The notes below the pieces were generated by a model that was not told the DNA's origin, made no database searches, and saw only the letters and a list, made by a program, of their open reading frames with translations. The translations under genes were made by a program, and so were the position numbers. From Ruminococcus sp. (lineage in GTDB: Bacteria; Bacillota; Clostridia; Oscillospirales; Ruminococcaceae), in assembly GCA_019420505.1 (NCBI GenBank), contig JAHZHC010000030.1, positions 1 through 64,000 on the forward strand: a DNA stretch of 64,000 nucleotides. Direction: 5' to 3'. Of the stretch, positions 54,251-63,441 are shown piece after piece (the stretch's first letter is position 1; every line of letters starts with the position of its first letter).

Positions 54251-56299
54251 TTATTTCTCAGCCTTTTTCTTGGCTGATACCTTGCTTTTTTTATCTGCCT
54301 CACTTTTTGCAGCAGATTTTTTTATAGTTTTTTTAGCTTCCGCCTTACCCGAAGTCTTAGTCTGTGATTTAGATTTCACAGGCTTTTTTTCTGTTTTCTT
54401 TCGTTCGGGAGCTTTCTTTACAGTAAAATACATAGCCGAAAATGCAGGAATATCAATACAAATTGAGTTATCGAATCCGTGCATAGGAACAGGCTTTGAT
54501 TTTACAGTTCCGTTTGTAACAGGACTTCCGTCCGGAGTAGTTGTATTAAATACCTCTGTATAGCTTCCCTTATAAGGCACTCCGAAACAGTAAGAAGTTC
54601 TTCCGACAGGAACAAAGTTGCACACCGCAATGATCTCATTGCCCTTTCTGTCAAATCTGCGGAATATGATAATGCTCTGCCTGTAATCATCATTGGATAT
54701 CCAGCTGAATCCCTCCCACGAGAAATCATTTTCCCACATCTGAGGATGATCCAGATAAAAATGATTAAGATTCTTCACAAATTTCTGATAATTTCTGTGA
54801 TTTTCATATTCCTCGATCATGAACCATTCAAGCGGATTTTCATAATCCCACTCTCTGAACTGAGCAAATTCCGATCCCATAAAAAGCAGTTTCTTTCCGG
54901 GATGTATCATCATATAAGCCAAAAACAGCTTAGCCTGTGCAAACTTCTGATCAGTGTCAGCACCGAACATCTTGTTCACCAGCGATGCTTTTCCATGTAC
55001 AACCTCATCATGAGAAATAGGAAGTATAAAATTCTCAGAAAACGCATAGAAGAATGAAAACGTCAGCATATCATGATGAAAAGCCCTGTGAATAGGATCC
55101 ATAGACATATATTTAAGCATATCGTTCATCCAGCCCATGTTCCATTTGAAATTAAAACCTAAACCGCCGTCTGAAGTCGGCTTAGTTACCATTGGCCACG
55201 ATGTGGATTCTTCGGCAATCATAAGTGTCTGAGGATTTCTCTCAAATACAGCCTCGTTCAGCTTATGGAAGAAATCTATAGCCTCAAGATTTTCATGTCC
55301 GCCGAATACATTCGGAGTCCACTCTCCGTCACGTCTGTCATAATCAAGATAAAGCATAGATGCCACAGCATCAACCCTGAGACCGTCAATATGAAATTTC
55401 TCTATCCAATACAAAGCATTCGAAATAAGAAAAGACCTTACCTCCGGTTTTTCATAATCAAATACCCTTGTACCCCATGAAAGATGATCACTCTTTTTAG
55501 GGTCAGCATATTCATATGCAGGACCGCCGTCAAATTCAAACAGCCCAGCCTCATCTCTCGGAAAATGTGCGGGAACCCAGTCGAGTATCACCGCAATGTC
55601 AGCGTCATGGAACATATCAATCATTTTCATTAATTCCACAGGCGTACCGAACCTTGATGTCGGAGCGTAATATCCGATTCCCTGATATCCCCATGAACCC
55701 TCGAAAGGATATTCCGCCAAAGGCATGAATTCTATGTGAGTATATCCCATATCCTTCAAATACGGAATGATCTTCTGCGCAAAATCAACATAACTGAAAT
55801 ATTCTCCGTCCGAACATTTATCCCATGAATTTATATGCACCTCATAAATGTTCATCGGACTGTCATAAATATTTTTGTTTGCCTTAGCTTTGATCCACTT
55901 GGAATCTGACCATTTGTAATCGTCAATAGGAAATACCTTTGACCCTGTGCTCGGAGCATTTTCCATATGAGTTCCGTAAGGATCAGCCTTCATATGAAGC
56001 TTTCCGTCACAGCCAGATACCGCATATTTATATGTGTCAAATTCCTTTGCATTTTCGATAAAAGCTTCCCATACCTCAGAATCACCTATCATCTCCATAG
56101 GATCAGCCGACCGATCCCAGTTGTTGAAATCTCCTACGACTGAAATTTCTTGAGCATTCTTCGCCCAGACTCTGAAAAAGAAGCCTTTTTTTCCATCCTT
56201 TTCGCCCTTATGACATCCTAAAAAATCATAAGCCATCAGATTTGTTCCCTGATGAAAAAGATGAAGGGGAAGCGCATAATTTTCAGGTATTTTATTCAT
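54251..56299 (-). CDS. glgB: 1,4-alpha-glucan branching enzyme with a lysine-rich C-terminal tail
   Basis: The enzyme introduces alpha-1,6 branches into glycogen. A CBM48 domain (VVGDFNNWDRSADPM) is followed by the GH13 barrel with DWVPAHFP, GLRVDAVASML (nucleophile Asp), MIAEESTSWP (acid/base Glu) and LPISHDEVVHGK. After the C-terminal beta domain (about residue 625), the last ~55 residues are almost only Lys, Ala, Ser, Thr and Glu (KKPVKSKSQTK, KKTIKKSAAKSEADKKSK), a histone H1-like tail not normal for GlgB. TTTGGAGGACT precedes the ATG. First gene of the glg operon. Confidence 0.95.
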   Translation of the reverse strand: MNKIPENYALPLHLFHQGTNLMAYDFLGCHKGEKDGKKGFFFRVWAKNAQEISVVGDFNNWDRSADPMEMIGDSEVWEAFIENAKEFDTYKYAVSGCDGKLHMKADPYGTHMENAPSTGSKVFPIDDYKWSDSKWIKAKANKNIYDSPMNIYEVHINSWDKCSDGEYFSYVDFAQKIIPYLKDMGYTHIEFMPLAEYPFEGSWGYQGIGYYAPTSRFGTPVELMKMIDMFHDADIAVILDWVPAHFPRDEAGLFEFDGGPAYEYADPKKSDHLSWGTRVFDYEKPEVRSFLISNALYWIEKFHIDGLRVDAVASMLYLDYDRRDGEWTPNVFGGHENLEAIDFFHKLNEAVFERNPQTLMIAEESTSWPMVTKPTSDGGLGFNFKWNMGWMNDMLKYMSMDPIHRAFHHDMLTFSFFYAFSENFILPISHDEVVHGKASLVNKMFGADTDQKFAQAKLFLAYMMIHPGKKLLFMGSEFAQFREWDYENPLEWFMIEEYENHRNYQKFVKNLNHFYLDHPQMWENDFSWEGFSWISNDDYRQSIIIFRRFDRKGNEIIAVCNFVPVGRTSYCFGVPYKGSYTEVFNTTTPDGSPVTNGTVKSKPVPMHGFDNSICIDIPAFSAMYFTVKKAPERKKTEKKPVKSKSQTKTSGKAEAKKTIKKSAAKSEADKKSKVSAKKKAEK

Positions 56300-56460
56300 T
56301 GCCAGAGTCCTCCAAAAATCGGATCTTTTTATTTTTTCTGAATTTTAATTATTACAAGTCTTCAATATAATCTGCTGTCTTAACATATCTTCAGGAAATA
56401 TAAAACATCCGTTTTAACTTATAAAAAACAATTTGTTTTCTATTATTTTCTTATACATTT

Positions 56461-56489
56461 ATTTTAACGCATATTGCAATTTTTTGCAA
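56461..56489 (-). promoter_or_regulatory. Sigma-A type promoter of the glgBCDA operon
   Basis: Minus strand TTGCAA (56489-56484), 17-base spacer, TAAAAT (56466-56461), about 160 bases before the glgB ATG. The rest of the 56300-56583 gap is AT-rich with no other clear feature. Confidence 0.65.
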
Positions 56490-56583
56490 TAGTTTTAGTA
56501 ATTATTTTCAACATGTCACAGTTTTCAACACATGATTTTGTGCAATTTTAACAATAAATAAACCGCATAAAGCCATAAAAGAT

Positions 56584-58878
56584 TTACTGAATATTACTTT
56601 TCGTCTCAACCTTTACAATTATAACAGAAATGTCGTCTCTTTTATGGTCTTTATATTTCTCCATAGCAGCCTCTCCGATTTTCTGAGCAAGCTCCCGAGG
56701 ATCGGCGTCACATGACTTTCTGAGCAAGCTGATTCCGTGTCTCACAACATTTTCATCTACCCCGTCAGAAGTCATTATAATATAATCTCCTCCGAATATC
56801 TTTATATCTGAAATATCGGGAATACAATCAGACAGAATCCCTGCCGGAAATGCCTGCCCCCCGATCGCTTTAACGGATTCATCTCTGTAAAGATAAGAAA
56901 CGCAGGCGCCTGATTTAAGAAACTCTGCAATTCCGCCGCACAAATCCAGTTTAAGTATATCAAGAGTAGCAAAGGATTCTTCCCAGCCCTTTACCCGAAG
57001 TATGGAATTTATCAATCTGTGTGCAGTGCTCAGAGATACACCTGCTTTTAACAGCCTTGACGCAAGATTCACCGCAAACATAGAATCAAGCTTTGCTCTC
57101 TTTCCTGTTCCCATTCCGTCAGATAAAATAATATATCTTTCTCCCGTGCTTAGCGACAGCATATCAAAAGAATCTCCGGAATATTCATTGTCATTGCAGG
57201 ACGCCTGAAAACTTCCGGTTCTTAATTCAAGCAAGGGCTGTTCGGTGAATGACAGCTTCGTAACACGGTCAACTGAAGTAATAACAGGCAAATCAAAATC
57301 GCATTCCGTTATAGAGCTTATCCCGGTAGTAAGTCTGACCCTGTCGCCTCGGAATACAGAAGAAAGAAATACCTCCACCCTCTGATTCCTGTTTTCGTCA
57401 ACAAAAACACATGCCTTTGCATTAGGATATCCTAAATGGGAAAAATAATCCCTCACCTGTGCGGAAAGCGATGAATCAATTGACCTTACCTGACCGACTC
57501 TGTAAGACAAATCGCTTAAAATATCTTCCATTGAAGCAAGCTGTTCCGTAACAAGCTCACGCATTTCCTTCAAATGAATACTATTAGCCTTTTCAGCCAG
57601 AAATTCTTTATAAAGTTCATTAAACGTATATTCCATGTCAGCGGCCTTGCTGCAAACAGGCAGATGTTTGTCAATATCAATGGCGCTTATCCCATTATAA
57701 CACAAAATTGTATTTTCCAATTCGGAAAAAGCACTTAGCGTATATTCCCTGTTCTTTTTCCAGCAGCCCTGAAACATACTGCATCCTGAGCATACTGCCA
57801 TACAAACCTGCCGTTTTAAATCCGTGTCCTTGGATTTCCTGTCAATAGCGGCTGAAACCAAAGTTATCTGACTCCTGATATCCGACAATGTGTGCGAAGC
57901 AAAGCTCAGTCTTGCAGAAGCCGTCTGACCTACCAGATCAATAGAGTTTCTTGCCCCCATTACTCTTCCCGCTGCCCTTTTTATCAGAGAAACAGGTACT
58001 GCAATATAAATCATAGAACCGATAAGCAGGTCAGCAAACATAAAAAAAGTATCTCCGTTTATTCCAATCGCTACAAGGCTTATCAGTGATATCCCCAGAA
58101 AGGAAAGTACGGTAATAAGAGCCCCGAATTGTAAAAACGCACCGCATATAAGCCCCGACGTAGCCAAAAGCAAGGTATTTTTAGCAAGCAAAGGATTGCA
58201 GAGAAGCACTCCGCAGGTAGTAAGCGCTCCCATAACCGCCCCTCCTGCATTCCGATACTTTCTGACTCCGCATAAAATACCGAACGTTCCCGCAGCCCTT
58301 CCGAGATTAATTACAGGAACAGGAGCAGCGCTTAACGTTGCGATTACCATAATATAAATGATTCCGCCGAAAATACCGTTTATTCCGCTTAACTCAAAAG
58401 AACCGTCATTGTCACGTCTCTGTACTATTGTTTTCATTACAAAAACAACACACCCGCACAATAATGCACTGAGCATTCTCATGGAAGTCGTATATGTATC
58501 TCCCGGCAAAGCAACCGACATAACCGAGCCGAACAGTATCATAATTGCCGAAGTCAGTAAGCTTATAAAAATAGGGTTTTCATTTTTTCTTGAATCATTT
58601 AAAATCAGCCGCACAACTGCAATAACAAGCATTGAACAAAGCTGTACAATGCCTGCCTCAAGACTACCCTGAATTATGTAAGCACAAACCGAACCAATAA
58701 ATGCAGGAATTATATTTACTCCCGAAATAACCGAAACCGCCACATTCATTGAAGACGGAAACCCCAACAGCTTTCCGAATGCCGCAATAAACGATGCCGC
58801 TCCCGATATGCTCCATAAAATCCTGCTGTCTGTGCCTTTGCTTATATTAACCTTTACTCTGTCCTTAACCTTTAACAT
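56584..58878 (-). CDS. spoIIE: Stage II sporulation protein E, serine phosphatase
   Basis: SpoIIE dephosphorylates SpoIIAA to activate sigma-F in the forespore and sits at the polar septum. The first ~330 residues have about ten membrane segments; a central region with a Cys motif (CMAVCSGCSMFQGCW, near 365) leads to a C-terminal PP2C domain with LSDGMGTGKRA, VNLASRLLKAG and YIIMTSDGVDE as metal and catalytic landmarks. At 764 residues it is slightly shorter than the Bacillus protein. Its presence indicates a spore-former. It lies 105 bases downstream of rsmA. Confidence 0.95.
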   Translation of the reverse strand: MLKVKDRVKVNISKGTDSRILWSISGAASFIAAFGKLLGFPSSMNVAVSVISGVNIIPAFIGSVCAYIIQGSLEAGIVQLCSMLVIAVVRLILNDSRKNENPIFISLLTSAIMILFGSVMSVALPGDTYTTSMRMLSALLCGCVVFVMKTIVQRRDNDGSFELSGINGIFGGIIYIMVIATLSAAPVPVINLGRAAGTFGILCGVRKYRNAGGAVMGALTTCGVLLCNPLLAKNTLLLATSGLICGAFLQFGALITVLSFLGISLISLVAIGINGDTFFMFADLLIGSMIYIAVPVSLIKRAAGRVMGARNSIDLVGQTASARLSFASHTLSDIRSQITLVSAAIDRKSKDTDLKRQVCMAVCSGCSMFQGCWKKNREYTLSAFSELENTILCYNGISAIDIDKHLPVCSKAADMEYTFNELYKEFLAEKANSIHLKEMRELVTEQLASMEDILSDLSYRVGQVRSIDSSLSAQVRDYFSHLGYPNAKACVFVDENRNQRVEVFLSSVFRGDRVRLTTGISSITECDFDLPVITSVDRVTKLSFTEQPLLELRTGSFQASCNDNEYSGDSFDMLSLSTGERYIILSDGMGTGKRAKLDSMFAVNLASRLLKAGVSLSTAHRLINSILRVKGWEESFATLDILKLDLCGGIAEFLKSGACVSYLYRDESVKAIGGQAFPAGILSDCIPDISDIKIFGGDYIIMTSDGVDENVVRHGISLLRKSCDADPRELAQKIGEAAMEKYKDHKRDDISVIIVKVETKSNIQ

Positions 58879-58983
58879 CCTGACACCACATCCTATAAAA
58901 TATTATTGCTGATAATATTTTACCAAAAGCATGTGGAGTTTTTTGTCATATCCGGTTTGTCCGAAAAAATCCTTGAATAAATC

Positions 58984-59856
58984 TTATAAGCTGTTTTCAA
59001 ATAATTTTTTCAGATTTTCAGAAAATATAATAAACTGTTCCATCGAAAGCTGTTCCGGCCTTATATTAGACTGAAGTCCGGATTCTTCAATTACTTTGTT
59101 AATCATAGATTTCTGAATTCCCATTGAAGAAGCTATTGAATTGGCAAGCGTCTTTCTGCGCTGCGAAAATGCCGCTCTGACTGTTTTGAAGAAAAATGTC
59201 TCATCGCTTATTCCCTCTGGAGTATTTTCTTTTATATCAAATCTGACTACACAGCTGTCAACATTCGGCGCCGGCATAAAGCTTCCTCTTGAAACATTGA
59301 AAAGCATTTTGGGTTCTGAAAAATAATTTACCGCAACCGTAACAGCACCCATATCTCTTGTACCCATTTTAGCGCAAAGCCTTACTCCCGCCTCTTTCTG
59401 CACCATAACCGTAATCGACTTTATAGGAAGCCTTTTTTCAAGAAGCATCATAATAATCGGAGAAGTTATATAGTAAGGCAGATTAGCACATACAGCAACA
59501 TCCATTCCCTGAAATTCCTCTGCAATCAGCTTGTGCAAATCAACGTTCATTACATCGTCATTAATAATTTTTATGTTGTCAAATTCGCTCAGAGTTTCCT
59601 CAAGCACCGGAATAAGACGGCTGTCTATCTCAACAGCAACAACCTTTTCCGCACGTTTAGCAAGCTCACAGGTAAGAACACCTATTCCCGTTCCAATCTC
59701 AATAATTCCAAAATCCTCCCTTGCGTTGCCCATCTCTGCTATTCTTGGACAAACCGATGGATTTATCAAAAAATTTTGCCCTAATGATTTTGAAAACGAA
59801 AAATTGTGACGCTCCAGAATGTCTCTGATTACCCCGATATTTGAAAGATTGTCCAT
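58984..59856 (-). CDS. rsmA: 16S rRNA (adenine1518-N6/adenine1519-N6)-dimethyltransferase
   Basis: Also called KsgA; it dimethylates two adjacent adenosines near the 3' end of 16S rRNA. N-terminal FSKSLGQNFL, SAM motif IEIGTGIGVLT, VEIDSRL, NLPYYITSPIIM (the catalytic NLPY motif) and PAPNVDSCVVRF are all present in 290 residues. Divergent from the small gene at 60032. Confidence 0.96.
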   Translation of the reverse strand: MDNLSNIGVIRDILERHNFSFSKSLGQNFLINPSVCPRIAEMGNAREDFGIIEIGTGIGVLTCELAKRAEKVVAVEIDSRLIPVLEETLSEFDNIKIINDDVMNVDLHKLIAEEFQGMDVAVCANLPYYITSPIIMMLLEKRLPIKSITVMVQKEAGVRLCAKMGTRDMGAVTVAVNYFSEPKMLFNVSRGSFMPAPNVDSCVVRFDIKENTPEGISDETFFFKTVRAAFSQRRKTLANSIASSMGIQKSMINKVIEESGLQSNIRPEQLSMEQFIIFSENLKKLFENSL

Positions 59857-60031
59857 TCCTATGCCTCCATAAATTAATTATTTTAATTTTATCACACACC
59901 TAAAAAACTGTCAATAAACCAATCCAAATTAAAATCCTTCTGAAATGTGGTGTAATTCTGCTTCTGTGAGGTAAAATAATTATGTATTCCTAAGGAATAT
60001 AATTAAAATTCAATGAAAGGAATTATAAAAA

Positions 60032-60280
60032 ATGGACCAAAGAAATTTTTCAAACGGACAGGATATCCCATTGGGATTGGGAATGGCAATGTCTCAGAAT
60101 CCCAAAGCAATGGAATATTTCGCAAAGCTTGACTCGGCAGGAAAACAGCAGATCATAAATGCAACCCATAATATCCATTCAAAATCCCAGATGAGCGAAT
60201 TTGTCAACAATATGGCTAATTTTAAAGAAACAGCCATAACCGACAGCCCTGAAGATCCATATAACGGTATTTATTTATAG
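60032..60280 (+). CDS. Small conserved clostridial protein of unknown function (82 aa)
   Basis: AAAGGAATTATAAAA precedes the ATG. The sequence MSQNPKAMEYFAKLDSAGKQ followed by QIINATHNIHSKSQM is of a type that I recall from many clostridial genomes as a short soluble protein without assigned role. It has no signal or membrane segment. A palindrome TATTCCTAAGGAATA lies at about 59987-60001 upstream. Confidence 0.7.
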   Translation: MDQRNFSNGQDIPLGLGMAMSQNPKAMEYFAKLDSAGKQQIINATHNIHSKSQMSEFVNNMANFKETAITDSPEDPYNGIYL

Positions 60281-60335
60281 ACATTATTCACAATTAATTA
60301 AATATTAATTGATATAAATTTTATAGAATATGGTG

Positions 60336-60364
60336 TTGAAATTTCTGCTCTAATATTGTACAAT
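60336..60364 (+). promoter_or_regulatory. Sigma-A type promoter of the pur operon leader
   Basis: TTGAAA (60336-60341), 17-base spacer, TACAAT (60359-60364). It gives a leader of about 300 bases before purE. A second TATAAT occurs at 60411-60416. Confidence 0.65.
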
Positions 60365-60470
60365 ATTAATATAAGGTGTGTTCAGATAAATATGCTTATT
60401 TTTTTGAGTGTATAATATGGGAAGTGCAGGAATCTGCCGTGAATTTTTCCTGAATTATCGGAGGATTATT

Positions 60471-60602
60471 ATGAACGTTTCCGACAAAAGACCTCTGCTG
60501 TGTTTTTCTAATATGTTTTTCGGTTTTAAGGATATGTCCTCTGTTTCAGGATATGCCCTTGGTCTTTTGCACTCTAATCATAATTTAATGTCATTTTTAT
60601 AA
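60471..60602 (+). CDS. Possible leader peptide in the pur operon 5' region (43 aa)
   Basis: TCGGAGGATT precedes the ATG at 60471 with good spacing. The 43-codon frame (MNVSDKRPLLCFSNMFFGF and onward) ends directly inside a terminator hairpin that lies before purE. The arrangement suggests a translated or structured leader, but the amino acid sequence resembles nothing I know, and the frame could be chance within a riboswitch-like RNA. Confidence 0.35.
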   Translation: MNVSDKRPLLCFSNMFFGFKDMSSVSGYALGLLHSNHNLMSFL

Positions 60603-60632
60603 ACTGCAACGCAATAGTTGCAGTTTTTTTAT
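60602..60632 (+). terminator. Terminator/attenuator before purE
   Basis: AACTGCAAC and GTTGCAGTT around a six-base loop, then a T-run to 60630. Lying between the promoter at 60336 and purE, it probably controls read-through into the pur operon. Confidence 0.8.
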
Positions 60633-60668
60633 TTTAAATAATAAATCAATATGCGGGAGGAATTATAA

Positions 60669-61163
60669 ATGAAAAAAGTAGCGGTAATTATGGGCTCGGA
60701 CAGCGATTTTCCTGTGGTAAAATCCGCATTGACCGAACTTAAGAATTATGGTGTTCCATTTGAATGTGTGGTAATGTCAGCTCACAGAACTCCGGAGCTT
60801 GCTTCACAGTTTGCTTCAAATGCCAAAGCTAACGGCTTCGGCGTAATAATCTGTGCCGCAGGAATGGCGGCTCACCTTGCCGGTGTTGTTGCAGGACATA
60901 CAACACTGCCCGTAATCGGAATTCCTATTAAATCAACCTTTGACGGACTGGACGCTCTTCTTGCTACAGTTCAGATGCCTTCGGGAATCCCTGTGGCAAC
61001 AGTTGCAGTAAACGGTGCTAAAAATGCAGCACTGCTTGCTATACAGATGCTTGCGCTTTCAGACGAAGCATTGGCTCAGAAGCTTGAACAGGCTAAACAG
61101 GATATGATCGACGGAGTTATGGCTAAAAATCAAAAGCTTCAGGAAGCCATAAAAGAACTTTAA
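60669..61163 (+). CDS. purE: 5-(carboxyamino)imidazole ribonucleotide mutase
   Basis: Converts N5-CAIR to CAIR in purine synthesis. The signature MGSDSDFPVVKSA, VMSAHRTPE and AAGMAAHLAGVVAGHT are complete in 164 residues. GGGAGGAATT precedes the ATG. First gene of the pur operon, 40 bases before purC. No purK is visible in the window; the class of PurE should be checked if purK is absent from the genome. Confidence 0.97.
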   Translation: MKKVAVIMGSDSDFPVVKSALTELKNYGVPFECVVMSAHRTPELASQFASNAKANGFGVIICAAGMAAHLAGVVAGHTTLPVIGIPIKSTFDGLDALLATVQMPSGIPVATVAVNGAKNAALLAIQMLALSDEALAQKLEQAKQDMIDGVMAKNQKLQEAIKEL

Positions 61164-61203
61164 ATCAGTTAATAAATTTATATATTTTTAGGAGGATAAA
61201 ATT

Positions 61204-61926
61204 ATGTCAAACATAGTTAAAACAGAACAGCTCTATGAGGGAAAAGCAAAGAAAGTATACGCAACAAACGACCCTGACTTGGTAATCGTTGATTATAAGG
61301 ATGACGCTACCGCTTTTAACGGCGAGAAAAAAGGTACTATTTCAGGAAAAGGCGTTATCAATAACAGAATGACAAACTTTATGTTCAAGCTTCTTGAACA
61401 AGAAGGCGTTCCTACTCACCTTGTCGAAGAAATCAGCGACAGAGAAACCATCGTTAAGAAAGTGGAAATCGTTCCTCTCGAAGTAATCGTAAGAAACGTT
61501 GCAGCCGGAAGCTTCTCCAAGAAATTGGGTATCGCTGAGGGAACAAAATTAAAACAGCCTACACTGGAATTCAGCTATAAGAACGACGATCTGGGCGATC
61601 CGTTTATCAATGATTACTACGCACTCGGTTTAGGACTTGCTACTAAAGAGGAAATCGACACTATTTCAAAATATGCATTTATGGTAAACGATTTTATGGT
61701 TAAGTTCTTCAAGGAAAAGAATGTTGACCTTATCGACTTTAAAATAGAATTCGGAAGAACATCAGACGGCACTGTTATTCTTGCTGATGAAATCTCACCC
61801 GATACCTGTCGTTTCTGGGATTCAACAACTCACGAAAAGCTTGATAAAGACAGATTCCGCAGAGATATGGGCGGCGTAGAAGAAGCATATCAGGAAATGA
61901 TGAAAAGACTGGGCATCGACAACTAA
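61204..61926 (+). CDS. purC: Phosphoribosylaminoimidazole-succinocarboxamide synthase
   Basis: SAICAR synthetase joins CAIR and aspartate. In 240 residues, LYEGKAKKVYA (nucleotide loop), DYKDDATAFNGEKKG, VRNVAAGSF and LADEISPDTCRFWD are typical. TTAGGAGG precedes the ATG. Confidence 0.97.
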   Translation: MSNIVKTEQLYEGKAKKVYATNDPDLVIVDYKDDATAFNGEKKGTISGKGVINNRMTNFMFKLLEQEGVPTHLVEEISDRETIVKKVEIVPLEVIVRNVAAGSFSKKLGIAEGTKLKQPTLEFSYKNDDLGDPFINDYYALGLGLATKEEIDTISKYAFMVNDFMVKFFKEKNVDLIDFKIEFGRTSDGTVILADEISPDTCRFWDSTTHEKLDKDRFRRDMGGVEEAYQEMMKRLGIDN

Positions 61927-61997
61927 TAATTCCATATTTATTTCATAACAAACTCACTATTTAAATTTAATATAATCCGAAATCGGAGGTCTTGCTA

Positions 61998-63428
61998 ATG
62001 TTTGACAACATCCATGAAGAATGCGGCGTGTTCGGGATCTATTCCAATAAAACCGAAGACGTGGCTTCACAAACCTATGTAGCGCTGTATGCTCTTCAGC
62101 ACAGAGGACAGGAAAGCTGCGGAATTGTCGTGAACGACGACGGTGTTTTAAAGCATCATAAAAACCTTGGTCTTGTAAATCAGGTCTTTGATAAAGAAAC
62201 CTTGGAAAAACTGGGGACAGGCAACATATCCATCGGCCATGTCAGATATTCCACAACAGGAAACAGCAACGCAACAAATGCACAACCATTGGTCGTAAGA
62301 CACGTTAAAGGTCCGATGGCTATTGCACATAACGGAAATCTGACTAATGCACATGAATTAAGAACTGAATTTGAGAACAAGGGCATGATTTTTCACAGCA
62401 CAAACGACACTGAGGCAATTTCTTATACAATTACGCAAGAACGTCTTTCCTCACCGTCAATTGAAGCAGCTGTGGAAAAAATGATGTACAGAATAAAAGG
62501 TGCATATTCACTGCTTATTATGTCGCCGAAAAAGCTTATAGCAGTAAGAGATCCGAACGGTTTCAGACCGCTTTCCATGGGTAAAACAGACAGCGGCTAT
62601 GTCTTTTCTTCCGAAACCTGTGCTTTTGACAGTATAGGAGCTAAATTTATAAGGGACTTAAAGCCCGGTGAAATCGTGGTCGTTGACAAAAACGGACCGA
62701 GATCAATTGAAACCCATTGCGGAAATAAAGGCACCGTATGCGTTTTTGAATATGTCTATTTTGCACGCCCGGATTCTGTTATCGAAGGATCCAGCGTACA
62801 TAAAGCAAGACTTCGTGCCGGAAAATATTTATGGCGTGAACATCCCGTTGATGCCGATATAGTAATAGGCGTTCCCGATTCGGGACTTGACGCAGCTTTG
62901 GGATTTTCCCTTGAAAGCGGTATACCCTATGGAATTGGTTTTATAAAAAACAGATATATAGGCAGAACCTTTATTCAGCCTACTCAAACAGAAAGAACAA
63001 ACTCCGTCAAAATTAAACTTAACGCTATTTCAGATACCGTAAAAGGTAAGCGTGTGGTTATGATTGACGACAGTATTGTAAGAGGCACAACTTCCGGCAG
63101 AATTGTCAATCTGCTGAGGGAAGCGGGGGCAAAGGAAGTTCATGTGAGAATTTCAAGTCCTCCGTTCGTTGCTCCATGCTATTTCGGTACAGATATAGAC
63201 AGCAAGGAAAATCTTATTGCCTGCAAAATGAGCAATGAGGAAATCTGCAAATATATCGGCGCCGACAGTTTGGGATATCTTAGTGTTGACAACGTGAAAA
63301 AACTTGCAGGAAATTCCGATTGTGATTTCTGCGTAGGCTGCTTTACGGAAAAATACCCGGTTGAAGTACCTAAGGAAATGCCAAAAGACAAATTTGAAAA
63401 TAAAATTTCTCAAAATAAATCAATATGA
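61998..63428 (+). CDS. purF: Amidophosphoribosyltransferase
   Basis: Catalyses the first committed step of purine synthesis, with glutamine as nitrogen donor. The ATG at 61998 (MFDNIHEECGVFG) has TCGGAGGT upstream, so the TTG at 61992 is not needed. Cys9 in EECGVFG is the N-terminal nucleophile exposed after propeptide removal. The PRPP loop is VVMIDDSIVRGTTSG. Later cysteines (PCYFGTD, ACKM, DCDFCVGC) are the 4Fe-4S ligands of the Bacillus-type enzyme. 476 residues. Confidence 0.97.
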   Translation: MFDNIHEECGVFGIYSNKTEDVASQTYVALYALQHRGQESCGIVVNDDGVLKHHKNLGLVNQVFDKETLEKLGTGNISIGHVRYSTTGNSNATNAQPLVVRHVKGPMAIAHNGNLTNAHELRTEFENKGMIFHSTNDTEAISYTITQERLSSPSIEAAVEKMMYRIKGAYSLLIMSPKKLIAVRDPNGFRPLSMGKTDSGYVFSSETCAFDSIGAKFIRDLKPGEIVVVDKNGPRSIETHCGNKGTVCVFEYVYFARPDSVIEGSSVHKARLRAGKYLWREHPVDADIVIGVPDSGLDAALGFSLESGIPYGIGFIKNRYIGRTFIQPTQTERTNSVKIKLNAISDTVKGKRVVMIDDSIVRGTTSGRIVNLLREAGAKEVHVRISSPPFVAPCYFGTDIDSKENLIACKMSNEEICKYIGADSLGYLSVDNVKKLAGNSDCDFCVGCFTEKYPVEVPKEMPKDKFENKISQNKSI

Positions 63429-63441
63429 AAGGATATATTTT

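Noticed and set aside
58879..58983. Spo0A box upstream of spoIIE
   Set aside because: Only a TTTGTCCGAA-like string is present, which does not match TGTCGAA closely enough in this short AT-rich gap.
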